A DNA stretch of 64,000 nt from Ignavibacteria bacterium UBA2373. GTDB taxonomy: Bacteria; Bacteroidota; Ignavibacteria; Kapaibacteriales; UBA961. The notes under the pieces were generated by a model. That model did not search any database. It had not been told where the DNA came from and was given only the letters and a program-made list of their open reading frames with translations. The number at the start of each line of letters is the position of its first letter. Within the stretch, counting starts at the first letter, position 1. A program made the position numbers and the translations under genes. The stretch covers positions 62,001 through 126,000 of the forward strand of contig DDTD01000046.1 in the NCBI GenBank assembly GCA_002344005.1, read 5' to 3'. Of this stretch, positions 34,738 through 44,832 are shown one piece after another.

Positions 34738-35124
34738 TTATGCGAAAACAGCGGAATCAATATTCGTAAAGACCGTTGGCTCGCTTTCATTTTTTTGCAT
34801 TGCCGTGATGACCGTTTTATTGGGTACGCTAACCACAAAAGCCATATCTCGTAACATTACTAATGTTTCCGTTCCGCCTTTATCTTGTACTCTTTGAATT
34901 GCAGTATCAATCCTCTGTAAATCTTCATCCGATAATTGCACATCACGACTTGTCAAACGACTTTGCGCATGTGCTGAAAAACGCAATTTATTAATTTCCT
35001 GTTCAAATAAATCACCAAATGAGACTTTGGGTTGCTCAGTTTGAACCGGAACGGATTGACGTTTTAACTCACGAATACCACCCACAGGAATAAAAGGCAA
35101 AGAAACATTATGTATTTCAGACAT
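34738..35124 (-). CDS. Flagellar operon protein (TIGR02530-like)
   Basis: 128 residues with a perfect AAGGAGGTGAT ribosome site. The core FSAHAQSRLTSRDVQLSDED, LQRIDTAIQRVQDKGGTETL and VMLRDMAFVVSVPNKTVITA is the small protein conserved between flgD and flgE in many flagellar operons. Its molecular role is not established; a hook-assembly accessory role is inferred from position. Confidence 0.85.
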   Translation of the reverse strand: MSEIHNVSLPFIPVGGIRELKRQSVPVQTEQPKVSFGDLFEQEINKLRFSAHAQSRLTSRDVQLSDEDLQRIDTAIQRVQDKGGTETLVMLRDMAFVVSVPNKTVITAMQKNESEPTVFTNIDSAVFA

Positions 35125-35163
35125 TCATATCACCTCCTTAGAGTCAAAAAGGATTAAAAAATA

Positions 35164-35856
35164 TTATGGAATAATTTCAACAATATCCGCCAATGGCATT
35201 TCACCACCATTAACAACAAGCATTGTACCTTCTTGTTTAAATCTCAAGCCACTTACGGTACCGCGCACAAATGTTTTTGCTTCAACGGGTGATGAACCCG
35301 CTGTAGCAACAACTTCGATGCGATAATTATCTTTTCCCAACATCTGACCCCGATTATTTTTTCCGTCAAACATCAGGGTATGACGGCCATTTTTCAAATT
35401 TGCGCCCTCAAGTGGAATGCTTCTTACAACGGCACCTGCTTCCGTTTTAATTTGTAAAACACCCTCTGATGCAGACTGCGGTAAATCGTATGCAATTGTC
35501 ACAGGATTAGCACCGTCAAATGCCAAATAATCTGTTTGAGCTTCGACATTTTTACCGATGAGTGCAGGCGCACTTGCATTTGTTACGGATGCCGCAAGTA
35601 CTTTATTACCCTCTAATTGATTTTCCAGTAATTTACTGATATTTGTTAATTGTTCTAACGATGAAAATTGTGCTAACTGCGAAGCAAACTCTTGGCCTTC
35701 TTGCGGTTTTAATGGGTTCTGAGATTTCATTTGTTGTGTTAATAATTTTAGAAACTCTTCTTTACCCAGTTCTTTCTTTGGAGCTGTACCTGTTTTTCGT
35801 AAATCCTCAAATACATTACTCGTATTCGATGTATTATTTACTGATGTTGTTGCCAT
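35164..35856 (-). CDS. flgD: Flagellar hook assembly (capping) protein FlgD
   Basis: 230 residues. The N-terminal scaffold motif is clear (LGKEEFLKLLTQQMKSQNPL, EFASQLAQFSSLEQLTNISK), followed by the FlgD Tudor/FnIII-like domains (IAYDLPQSASEGVLQIKTEA, LKNGRHTLMFDGKNNRGQML). It caps the growing hook and lets FlgE subunits add on. Follows fliK, as in many operons. Confidence 0.93.
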   Translation of the reverse strand: MATTSVNNTSNTSNVFEDLRKTGTAPKKELGKEEFLKLLTQQMKSQNPLKPQEGQEFASQLAQFSSLEQLTNISKLLENQLEGNKVLAASVTNASAPALIGKNVEAQTDYLAFDGANPVTIAYDLPQSASEGVLQIKTEAGAVVRSIPLEGANLKNGRHTLMFDGKNNRGQMLGKDNYRIEVVATAGSSPVEAKTFVRGTVSGLRFKQEGTMLVVNGGEMPLADIVEIIP

Positions 35857-35875
35857 ATATAACTCCCGTATTTAC

Positions 35876-38800
35876 TTATCGCTGTGATTGAAAAATTCTA
35901 TTAAATGCACTGGTAGTATAATTTACCGTTGTTTGTGATTTTCGTGCATCGGCAGCATATTTAAACGATCGAGTAAATTGTTGACGACTCTCTTGTTCTT
36001 GCTGCGATTGACCTTGGCGATTATGCGAAGAATATTGTGAATTATGGGACATTTCTTCCTCTTTTTTTCGCACAGTCACTTCCACGCTATCAAGTTGCAT
36101 GCCTTGTTTACCAAATTGATCTTTTAATTGAGGAAGCTGTGACTCAATTATCTGTTTCGTTTGCTGTGAATCAACTTGTATTTGTAATTGTGTATCAGAA
36201 TTTAAAGTGGAATATCGCACAATGACTGTACCTAACTCTTCAGGTTGCAATACCATACGTACTGTTCCATTTCCTTGTGTTTTTGAGGAAATATATTCAT
36301 GAGCCTTATCCGCAAAATGCTGTACCGGTAATAATTCCATTATTTCCATAGATGCAACCTTTTTTATAGTAGGTATGCCGACTTTTTGGACTGGCTGAAT
36401 ATGAACATTGTGAGGAATAATGATAGAATCTTGAGAAGGGAAATTACTATTTTCAGTCAAGACAAAATTTTGAGAACTATCTGCTACTCCTAAAGATTGA
36501 TTTGAGATTGGTGATAATGTCGTTTGTATTTCATTTTCTACATCAATATTATCACTTTTTGACTTAATACTTGAGTTTTGCTGCAATAGATTGCTTTGAT
36601 TATTAATATTATTCGTTATCTCCCCTCTTGGTACTACTCGCTCAGAAGTAGAGGTAATGAACATATTATTAAAAGTATTGTTTTTTTCTACATTCTGATT
36701 CGCAACTGCATTTTTTAACGAAGAACGATAGTGTGATAATTCTTTTTTGAGTAAACTATTATCTTGGTTTGTTGAATTTTGTTGAGTTAGATTTTCGGAC
36801 TTTTTAATTATACCATCATTAAAAACGACTGTTTTTTCATATTCAACAAAAGACAAACCTTTCTTTACTTCAGATTTTTTTTCTACCTCACCGGATATTT
36901 GCTTAGAAACAAAACTTCTTTGTATTTTTTCCGAACCATCGTTTGTTTCCAACGAATTCAAAACGTTCATTTTAACTTCATTGGGAATAGTCTCGACTGA
37001 TTTTTCAAGGTGGATCTTTTTTGTATTTCGAGAATCAACTTGAGTGTTCTGTATTATAGCGTCAGATGGAGAAGTAGCACTATCATTATAGCGAATCTTA
37101 AAGACAATATTTTTAACCGGAACACCGACTGACGACGCCTTTTCAATAATGGAATGAAGTGCCATTACCGTATTCGGAATAACTTGATGAGAAGTTTGTA
37201 TATCAGAAGGTGGAGTTACAACAATTGCTGAATTATCATGGGTTTTGTTCTTTAAGACATAGAGTGCACCATCGCTGGTTTGTAATGGCTCATGAACAGT
37301 ACGATCAAAAGCCGAAGTATTAAGTATTTTCACAGCTTTAGAATCAGTATCATCATTGATTGTTAATTCTTCATCATTCTCAATAACTTCCTGTTCATCT
37401 AAGTTCTCCGGAACAATTGATTCATAGGTATTCTTTAGTGTATGAACTAATATTGTATCTGTCGGTTGTATAATTGATTTTGATTTGTCATCATTTTGTT
37501 TAATAGTATGTTGATTGGTTTTCGATGCAATACTTACATTGTCATCAATTCTACTATCCGTTCTTTCTGTAAAAGGAATATTTGACAAAGTGTTAAGTTG
37601 TATATTCTCCTTGGTTTTTTTACTGAGATTATGTACACCTTTATTTTTCAAAGATTCCTGTTTAGATAAAGATACTATTTGTGGACTATTGTCATTTTTC
37701 ACCATTACATTGTCATCAACAATACCAGCATCACCATTAAATGTATCATTTTTTGAAACTTGATAAACATTGTTATCTAATTGAGTTGATTTTTTTATCT
37801 CAGTAACAACATTCTCTTTCGAGGACAATGCAACAGTATTAGTTTCTTGACTTTTACCTATAGTAACTCGATCATAAGTAAGCGACTCCGAAGATGTCAC
37901 GGTAGCATTTAACTTGTTGTCATTTATAACAGCATTGTCTTCAGCTTCCGTAAGAATCGCATTATTATGAGTATTTGTTGTATTATGAGTAATAGTATTT
38001 TTCGATTTTTGATTAAGTTCTGTCAATAAAGTACTATTACTTTTATCACTGTACAGTAATCCGGCATCAGTTTCTTGTACTTCGTCAACGACAGGTTTAG
38101 GCGGAACCTTATATATTACCTCTGATTTGAAAACTTTATCGTGTTTGACAGTATCTAAGTTATTATCTGAAAATGTATTCTTTTTCTGATTCTGATGTAC
38201 TTTCGGTGTATTTCCTACAGCATTCGATTCTCCCTTAGATGCACTACTTTCAACTGAATTAAGATTATTGATAGTTTTTAATAAAATTGCTTCTTCTTCT
38301 GGAGAATATTCAACAGACGGAATATCACGCTTTTTAAATTTCATATTGTTGTCATCTGAATCAAAAACACCATAATCAGATGTATTTTTCACAGTCGAAT
38401 CATCGTTTGAGATAATGTCAGAAATTAATTTTATATCCTGCTTGGAAGTATTTCGAGTACCATTATCAATTGATTCATGAATTATTTGCTCAGTAGATGT
38501 ATTATTTACAACACTATTATAGACCGAGTCTTTTTTAGTCTTATTTACAACAATATTATTGACATTGTTTAAGCCAATATCTTTTAGGCTAATGCTATAA
38601 GAATCATTATTTTCTAAAGCAGATATCTGCTCAGAATAAACCATATGATTATTTGACTTTTTTTTGTCTGATAAAACATTTAATTCATTTACAGTGCTAT
38701 TTTCTTTATAATTTAAGGTATCTGATGAATGTACTTTTTGTTGTCCGTCTATATCATAGTCTTTTAATCTATTACGGGACAGCCTGTCAACAGTATATCC

Positions 38801-41800
38801 TTGCACAGTCTGATTTTTATTCTCTTTTGTATGAAGATCTGAAATATTACTTTCATGCGGTGATCTATACATGATATTATCACTCGAATCAACAGATATT
38901 TCTTCTTGAGAATTGTCTAATATAAGATTTACACGATGTTCTGAACTGTTTTTCTCACCACCGTCTGCTGTCTGACGTGCACCTACTTTATCCGATATAA
39001 CTGCGTTTGTAGCAGATTTCACTTTTGCAAATGATAATCTTTCTAATGGTTTTGCACTTTTTTCTTGTATTCCTGATGTTGCTTTGGATTTACTATTACC
39101 TTTCAACAACTCAATTTCTGAACGAACTGTAACAGATTTAGCGGAAAAATCTAATTTCGCCGATGATTCCTCCGAAGAATTATCTATGACAATACTGTGT
39201 TCAGTAAGATTTTTCTTATCACCGTCTGTCTGATGTACACCCAATTTATCAGATGTATCGTTTTCTAATTTTGCAAATAATGATTTCTCTAATGGTTTTG
39301 TACTTTGTTCTTGTATTCCTGCTACTACTTTGGATTTACTATTACCTTCCAATGACTCAATTTCTGAACGAACAATAACAGATTTAGCGGAAAAATCTAA
39401 TTTCGCCGATGATTCCTCCGAAGAATTACCTGTTACAAGAGCAACATTACTTTCTGAAAGATTTTTCTCACCACCATCTGTCTGATGTACACTCAATTTA
39501 TCAAATGTATCGTTTTCTGATTTTGTAAATGATGATTTCTCTAATGGTTTTGTACTTTGTTCTTGTATTCGTGCTACTGCTTTGGATTTACTATTACCTT
39601 CCATTGACTCAATTTCTGAACGAACAATAACAGATTTAGCGGAAAAATCTAATTTCGCCGATAATTCTTCCGAAGAATTATCTGTTACAAGAGCAACATT
39701 ATGTTCTGAAAGATTTTTCTCACCACCGTCTGCTTGATTTACTCCTAAATTATTAGTAAAAACTTCGATTATTTCTTTATCGTCAATAGATTTTGTACTT
39801 GATGTTTTATGAGTAAACGTATTTGCATACGTTTTAGAGTTATCTCTAGTACTTTCAATAGGAATAGAATTCTCAGTATTGCTTCCGTTTGTGATTTCTT
39901 TTATTGATTCAGAAAAGAAATGTCCGGATGTTTTTTGAATTATCTTTTCAATACTTCTTTCTGATTCTTCGACATCAATAGTACGATTTGATTGTTTTGA
40001 TTTTATTGAAGAAAATTTATCATAATCGCTTTCATTATATTCCGTACCTGTATGTATTTCTACGTTTTCACCTGTTCTTAATACATCTTGAAAAGAAATT
40101 TTGGAGTTTTTTGCATTACCTTGATCTATTGTCTGATCAATAATAGAGTCTTTAGCATATTGCCTAACAGTTTGCTGTTGTTCTAGCGAAATGCTCTTTG
40201 CAACAAGATTTTTCTCATTATGTTCATTTTGTGATGTTTCACTATATGTTATTTTTTGATTGTTTGCTTGTTGAGATGTATCTGGCATTGACATGACTTT
40301 AGATTCAGGTCTTTTTTCCTCATTTTGATTATATGATAGATGATTTTCAATCTGAGGATGGTTTATATCCGCGTCAATATCATCATTATAAATATTGTTT
40401 TGCGATGATTTTATTGTTTGAATGATTGAGGTCTTAGTACGGATAGTGCTGTTTTCAATATTTACTGATTTATCATCTTCCTTCAATGTATTCACATACA
40501 TTCCTATAGCAGGTGCTTTTTCAGATGATAGTATTTTTGATGTCGTATTTTCAAATTGTGCCACTGTGTTTACTTCATTATTAGTCTTCTTCACTCCGGC
40601 ATTCTTAATTTTTGCTTCTGCATCACTATTATATGCGATGATATTTTCTCTATCGTTCTGACTTTTCAATTCAGACTTATCATGAATAAGCTGTTCATTG
40701 ACTATGTCTGTTTTTTCCAATGTATTTCTCGAATTGCTTGAATTGTTGTATTTATTTGCATTCGATATCGGTTGAAATTTTTCTGTTAATTGTGCATGCT
40801 TTTCATTATTTCTATGAAACTCAAGACTATTTTCTTCAGGAAATAATTTTTCAATGTATTCTTCAATAGCAGCATTCTGCAAACTCGGATCTACCGTTGT
40901 TATTGATATTGATTTCCTTGTATTTTTATTATCTATATTATCTGTATTGGAATTTTCATCTCCAACAGGCTGATTAATTTTGTTTTGTTGTTCATCACCT
41001 ATATTATCTAAATTGGAATTTTCATTTCCAACAAGTTGGTTAATCTTGTTTTGTGATATATATGTGTCTTTAGCTCGACTTTTATTTACTACATTTTCTT
41101 GCAATGAATCACTCCCATGATAACTCATTGCTTTATCTTTATACGGGAATGTATTATTCTTTACGGCTTTGTCTGATTCACTATTATTTACATTTTGTTG
41201 AGACTGCAGGACTCCACCTTTGATAGTATCATTATAAAACCTCATTGGTATATTCTGTTCTTCATTTGTACCATTTTGAAGCGGTAATGATGTATTTGAT
41301 GCTTTATTTGACCCTTGAGGTAGATTTAAGTTCTTATTAGCAGTTATACTTTCATTTGTCGAAGTTATTGTATCAGGATTTGATATAGACTCAGCATGAT
41401 TATTTAGATTTACGACTTTAGTATGCTGTGGAAGTACAGTTTTCTCTTGTAAACCATTATTAACCGGTTTATGATATACTGATCCAAATACTTGTTCAAA
41501 GCTTACTTCCGTATTTTGATTGTTGTACTTTACAGTCACTTGATCTTTACTAAAGGAACTCTCCAACGGTTGTGATTTTTGTTGCATGGGTATCCATAAA
41601 TTTTGGATTACCATATCAATAATGTGCGGTATTTCCTCCTGTGATGTTGTCGAAATATCAACACGTACTTGAATATCCTCATTATGTGAGGAAAGTAAAT
41701 TGATTTGAACTTTACTTTTATTGTGCACCTTCATTGAATCACTAAAATCTCGTATCATGGATTCAATTTCTGAAGATTTTTCCTTATTTTTCGATTGTGT

Positions 41801-42358
41801 ATTTGATAGAACAATATCTGTGGCACTATCATTTTTTTGTCTGTAAGAATCCGTCTTTTTACTATCAATGTTTATAGCATCAACTAATCCACCTACATTC
41901 GAGTTTTCTTTTGTTTTCTGAATCTCTGTATCGGTAGTGACTTGCTTTGCAAGAGTGGGATTATTGGCATCGAACAGTTGGGATTGTTTTTTCACTTTTT
42001 GATTATCCAGACCTTGAAACAACGATAGCTCTTCTCCCTCCGAATCGTTTGAGGATTGGGATTTCACCACTATATCATATACATATTCCCATTGGTTATC
42101 TATATCTGTCGTTGGTTGAAATATTCTAGCTGTATTTGATTGTACAACTTGCTCATTTTGTGTATAAGACGAATTTTCTTTTAATAAAGTAACAGGTACT
42201 GTGATATTGTTACGTGTGCTTTTAGCATCAATCGTTGATTGAAGCAGATTTGAAAAGGCAAATATTGGTGGAGAATAATCACCATCTGGCGATTTAGACA
42301 CAGAGGCATCCGTAAGATTTCCGGATGAGTTTGTGAGAAAATGTATGTCTATTTTCAT
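35876..42358 (-). CDS. fliK: Giant flagellar hook-length control protein FliK
   Basis: 2160 residues from the ATG at 42358 (AGGA 9 bases upstream), about five times the usual 400-450. Only the C-terminus is conserved: a Flg_hook domain around residues 1990-2110 (GTVRMVLQPEELGTVIVRYS, LQLQ-type LQIQVDSQQTKQIIESQLPQ, QGMQLDSVEVTVRKK). The rest is Ser/Asn/Lys-rich, without predicted globular domains, and includes a block of about 83-residue repeats (residues about 875-1150). FliK acts as a secreted ruler and switches export from hook to filament; position between fliJ/motE and flgD confirms identity. The frame is uninterrupted for 6.5 kb. Confidence 0.9.
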   Translation of the reverse strand: MKIDIHFLTNSSGNLTDASVSKSPDGDYSPPIFAFSNLLQSTIDAKSTRNNITVPVTLLKENSSYTQNEQVVQSNTARIFQPTTDIDNQWEYVYDIVVKSQSSNDSEGEELSLFQGLDNQKVKKQSQLFDANNPTLAKQVTTDTEIQKTKENSNVGGLVDAINIDSKKTDSYRQKNDSATDIVLSNTQSKNKEKSSEIESMIRDFSDSMKVHNKSKVQINLLSSHNEDIQVRVDISTTSQEEIPHIIDMVIQNLWIPMQQKSQPLESSFSKDQVTVKYNNQNTEVSFEQVFGSVYHKPVNNGLQEKTVLPQHTKVVNLNNHAESISNPDTITSTNESITANKNLNLPQGSNKASNTSLPLQNGTNEEQNIPMRFYNDTIKGGVLQSQQNVNNSESDKAVKNNTFPYKDKAMSYHGSDSLQENVVNKSRAKDTYISQNKINQLVGNENSNLDNIGDEQQNKINQPVGDENSNTDNIDNKNTRKSISITTVDPSLQNAAIEEYIEKLFPEENSLEFHRNNEKHAQLTEKFQPISNANKYNNSSNSRNTLEKTDIVNEQLIHDKSELKSQNDRENIIAYNSDAEAKIKNAGVKKTNNEVNTVAQFENTTSKILSSEKAPAIGMYVNTLKEDDKSVNIENSTIRTKTSIIQTIKSSQNNIYNDDIDADINHPQIENHLSYNQNEEKRPESKVMSMPDTSQQANNQKITYSETSQNEHNEKNLVAKSISLEQQQTVRQYAKDSIIDQTIDQGNAKNSKISFQDVLRTGENVEIHTGTEYNESDYDKFSSIKSKQSNRTIDVEESERSIEKIIQKTSGHFFSESIKEITNGSNTENSIPIESTRDNSKTYANTFTHKTSSTKSIDDKEIIEVFTNNLGVNQADGGEKNLSEHNVALVTDNSSEELSAKLDFSAKSVIVRSEIESMEGNSKSKAVARIQEQSTKPLEKSSFTKSENDTFDKLSVHQTDGGEKNLSESNVALVTGNSSEESSAKLDFSAKSVIVRSEIESLEGNSKSKVVAGIQEQSTKPLEKSLFAKLENDTSDKLGVHQTDGDKKNLTEHSIVIDNSSEESSAKLDFSAKSVTVRSEIELLKGNSKSKATSGIQEKSAKPLERLSFAKVKSATNAVISDKVGARQTADGGEKNSSEHRVNLILDNSQEEISVDSSDNIMYRSPHESNISDLHTKENKNQTVQGYTVDRLSRNRLKDYDIDGQQKVHSSDTLNYKENSTVNELNVLSDKKKSNNHMVYSEQISALENNDSYSISLKDIGLNNVNNIVVNKTKKDSVYNSVVNNTSTEQIIHESIDNGTRNTSKQDIKLISDIISNDDSTVKNTSDYGVFDSDDNNMKFKKRDIPSVEYSPEEEAILLKTINNLNSVESSASKGESNAVGNTPKVHQNQKKNTFSDNNLDTVKHDKVFKSEVIYKVPPKPVVDEVQETDAGLLYSDKSNSTLLTELNQKSKNTITHNTTNTHNNAILTEAEDNAVINDNKLNATVTSSESLTYDRVTIGKSQETNTVALSSKENVVTEIKKSTQLDNNVYQVSKNDTFNGDAGIVDDNVMVKNDNSPQIVSLSKQESLKNKGVHNLSKKTKENIQLNTLSNIPFTERTDSRIDDNVSIASKTNQHTIKQNDDKSKSIIQPTDTILVHTLKNTYESIVPENLDEQEVIENDEELTINDDTDSKAVKILNTSAFDRTVHEPLQTSDGALYVLKNKTHDNSAIVVTPPSDIQTSHQVIPNTVMALHSIIEKASSVGVPVKNIVFKIRYNDSATSPSDAIIQNTQVDSRNTKKIHLEKSVETIPNEVKMNVLNSLETNDGSEKIQRSFVSKQISGEVEKKSEVKKGLSFVEYEKTVVFNDGIIKKSENLTQQNSTNQDNSLLKKELSHYRSSLKNAVANQNVEKNNTFNNMFITSTSERVVPRGEITNNINNQSNLLQQNSSIKSKSDNIDVENEIQTTLSPISNQSLGVADSSQNFVLTENSNFPSQDSIIIPHNVHIQPVQKVGIPTIKKVASMEIMELLPVQHFADKAHEYISSKTQGNGTVRMVLQPEELGTVIVRYSTLNSDTQLQIQVDSQQTKQIIESQLPQLKDQFGKQGMQLDSVEVTVRKKEEEMSHNSQYSSHNRQGQSQQEQESRQQFTRSFKYAADARKSQTTVNYTTSAFNRIFQSQR
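38900..39740 (-). repeat. About 83-codon tandem repeats inside fliK
   Basis: Three and a half copies with boundaries near 39723, 39471, 39220 and 38961 (spacing about 250-260 bases). Each reads, in protein, DGGEKNLSEHNVALVTDNSS, then EESSAKLDFSAKSVIVRSEI, then EGNSKSKAVAGIQEQSTKPL with small changes. The copies are similar at the DNA level, so they arose recently by duplication and changed ruler length by whole units. Confidence 0.9.
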
Positions 42359-42485
42359 TGTTGCGTCCTGCAAAATTCATCGAATTGATGAAAGGGTTTA
42401 TCCTTACCCTTTGTTCTTTTCTACATTTTTTTAGTCATACATATTGCGTACAACTACTGTAAAACAATCATTCGTTTGTCTAAAT
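42359..42485 (-). other. 127-base gap with hairpins ahead of fliK
   Basis: Within the otherwise tight operon, the stretch before fliK can form AAAGGG/CCCTTT (10-base loop) and TTCATC/GATGAA followed by TTTT, just before the AGGA ribosome site. The two stems share bases, so they exclude each other. This may tune expression of the very long fliK. Confidence 0.4.
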
Positions 42486-43049
42486 TTACTCTTGAGTTGC
42501 ACTTAAAACCAGAATTGATGCAGCAAGCTCAGGTTTAATATTTTCAAGGACTTTTGCAGCATTCTTTGGTTTCATTTTTTTCAAAATAAATGCTGCATCT
42601 CTTTCATCTAACTCACTAATGATTTTAGCTACGTCTTCGGGGTTTGCTTTATCATACATTTGTGCAAACACAGTATAATTAGTCCTAATCAGTGAATCTC
42701 TTTTCCTTGTAAGTTCCTGCTCAATCTTTGCGTTTTCAAGTTTTAAATACTCATTCGTTTTCTTAGCTTCATTGCCAATAGAACGAACTTTCATTAGTGA
42801 ATCAGAAATTTGTGCCAACTTTTTCTCTAGTGAATCATTTTTTTTCTTAATCTTATTGAGGTCACTCTTTTTAATTTTTACTGAATCAATGACAGACTTA
42901 GCTTTCTTCATTTGTGCTAATAATGCAACACTGTCAATCTTGGGCGGAGGAAAACCGAGGAATGTCGGATCGTATGTGTAAACGCCAAATAGTGTAGCCA
43001 GAAACACCAAAAAGAATACGGCAGTCCCTATGATTACTTTGAATATCAT
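42486..43049 (-). CDS. MotE-like flagellar protein (MgtE N-terminal-like domain)
   Basis: 187 residues: an N-terminal membrane anchor (IIGTAVFFLVFLATLFGVYT), a lysine- and serine-rich coiled coil (about 50-125), and a C-terminal helical domain (ANPEDVAKIISELDERDAAF, ILKKMKPKNAAKVLENIKPE) of the kind shared by MgtE N-domains and the motility protein MotE. MotE chaperones MotC in epsilonproteobacteria and alphaproteobacteria; in this operon position (after fliJ) it is a regular flagellar component of unclear role. Confidence 0.8.
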   Translation of the reverse strand: MIFKVIIGTAVFFLVFLATLFGVYTYDPTFLGFPPPKIDSVALLAQMKKAKSVIDSVKIKKSDLNKIKKKNDSLEKKLAQISDSLMKVRSIGNEAKKTNEYLKLENAKIEQELTRKRDSLIRTNYTVFAQMYDKANPEDVAKIISELDERDAAFILKKMKPKNAAKVLENIKPELAASILVLSATQE

Positions 43050-43052
43050 ATT

Positions 43053-43499
43053 CTATCGTTTCCGCTCTATTGATTGTCGGATGTTCATACCATTGGCTAT
43101 TTCATCCAAAAATTGTTGTTCCTCAGCATTCATTTTTTTCTCATACTCCATTTTTTTTCTTTCACGGAGTTTTTCTATTACTTTTTTTTCTTGTAATTTT
43201 TTATTTAACTCATTACGCCGAATGTTTTCCAGCTCTTGTAATTTTTTGATTTCATTTTTTAATATTTCAACCTCTTCTCGTACAGCAGTCCTGTGATGTG
43301 CATTCATCTGCAAATCAGTAATGATTGTCTTTTCATGATCTTGCTTCATACTTTGAAGATAATTTACTTTTTCATCAATTCTTTTTTCCATGGATTCTCG
43401 CGCGATTATAACCTCACCCAATGCAATTTTTGCCTGTGATACTTCATATTCGCGTAAATGTAAAACACTTTGTAATTGAAATGTAAATATTTTTCCCAT
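43053..43499 (-). CDS. fliJ: Flagellar export protein FliJ
   Basis: 148 residues, almost all helical coiled coil with heavy Lys/Glu content, starting MGKIFTFQLQSVLHLREYEV, typical of FliJ, the central stalk that links the FliI ATPase ring to the export gate. Located directly after fliI and 3 bases before the MotE-like gene. Confidence 0.88.
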   Translation of the reverse strand: MGKIFTFQLQSVLHLREYEVSQAKIALGEVIIARESMEKRIDEKVNYLQSMKQDHEKTIITDLQMNAHHRTAVREEVEILKNEIKKLQELENIRRNELNKKLQEKKVIEKLRERKKMEYEKKMNAEEQQFLDEIANGMNIRQSIERKR

Positions 43500-43512
43500 A
43501 CTATCTTCTCAA

Positions 43513-44826
43513 TTACTGCACAATTGTTTTCATCCATTCTATTGTATCAACAAACTCTGTTGGATCTTCTACTTTCTGCTGAAGAAAATTACGTATTTCC
43601 CCTTGTAATCGTAATGATTTATCCACTAATGGATTCGATCCGTGATTATAAGCGCCGACAGTTATCATATCTTCATTTTCCCGATACGCTGAAAGTAATA
43701 TCCTCAGCAGTTGTGCCGCTTCTTTATGGTCAGATTGTGACACTTCCTTCATTAATCGGCTGATACTTTCCAATACATCTATGGCGGGAAAATGCCCCAT
43801 GGCGGCTAATCTGCGTGAGAGCACAAAGTGACCATCAAGAATACCGCGCGCCGTGTCGGCAATCGGTTCATTCATGTCATCACCCTCGACTAATACTGTA
43901 TAAAGTCCTGTAATTGAACCGATGTCGGATGTGCCCGCTCTTTCCATTAATTTGGGCATCATCGTGAATACTGATGGCGGATACCCTTTTGTCGTCGGCG
44001 GTTCACCGATAGTTAGACCAATTTCTCTTTGTGCCATTGAAAGACGTGTTACCGAATCCATCATCAACATGACGTCAAGTCCCTGATCGCGGAAAAATTC
44101 AGCAATCGTTGTGGCTATCAAAGGTGCTTTTACACGCACCAAAGGTGGCATATCACTCGTGGCAACAATCACCACCGAACGTCTCATACCATCTTCGCCT
44201 AAGGATTCTTCAATGAAATCCCTTACCTCTCTCCCGCGTTCACCTATAAGTGCAATAACATTCACGTCCGCTGTGGTATAACGTGCTATCATACCCATCA
44301 ATGTTGATTTTCCAACACCCGAACCAGCGAATATACCGACTCTTTGTCCCTTACCGATTGTTAATGTCCCGTCAATGGCTCTCACTCCTGTAATCAAGGG
44401 CTCTGTGATGCGCCGACGCATGAGCGGATTAGGTGGTTGTGCATATACGGAACGCTGCACCACACCCGTAAGCCGTCCTTTATTATCTAAAGGTTCACCC
44501 AAACCATCCAATACTCTTCCCAATAAATTTTCTCCAACTGATACCGTCAATTTAGTACCTGTGGCAATAATTTCCATACCCGGTTCAATATCGTGCAAAT
44601 CACCGAGAACCATAGATAATATGCGTGAATCCCTAAATCCGATAATTTCAGAACGACATACTTCATTGCCCGCCCTATCACGCAAACTACACACTTCACC
44701 GACAGGTGCCTGTGGTCCTTCACTTTCAATAACCAACCCCACAACCTGCACCACCCTTCCGACTGCACGCACAGATTTGGTGTTACGAATAATAGGCGAA
44801 TATTTATCAAGTAAAGAGCTTGTCAT
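43513..44826 (-). CDS. fliI: Flagellum-specific ATPase FliI
   Basis: 437 residues. Walker A GIFAGSGVGKSTLMGMIARY, Walker B region GLDVMLMMDSVTRLSMAQRE and the FliI/YscN signature IGEPPTTKGYPPSVF are all intact, as is the N-terminal GLVIESEGPQAPVGEVC. The hexamer energises loading of flagellar export substrates. Tightly packed between fliH and fliJ. Confidence 0.95.
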   Translation of the reverse strand: MTSSLLDKYSPIIRNTKSVRAVGRVVQVVGLVIESEGPQAPVGEVCSLRDRAGNEVCRSEIIGFRDSRILSMVLGDLHDIEPGMEIIATGTKLTVSVGENLLGRVLDGLGEPLDNKGRLTGVVQRSVYAQPPNPLMRRRITEPLITGVRAIDGTLTIGKGQRVGIFAGSGVGKSTLMGMIARYTTADVNVIALIGERGREVRDFIEESLGEDGMRRSVVIVATSDMPPLVRVKAPLIATTIAEFFRDQGLDVMLMMDSVTRLSMAQREIGLTIGEPPTTKGYPPSVFTMMPKLMERAGTSDIGSITGLYTVLVEGDDMNEPIADTARGILDGHFVLSRRLAAMGHFPAIDVLESISRLMKEVSQSDHKEAAQLLRILLSAYRENEDMITVGAYNHGSNPLVDKSLRLQGEIRNFLQQKVEDPTEFVDTIEWMKTIVQ

Positions 44827-44832
44827 GAGTAT

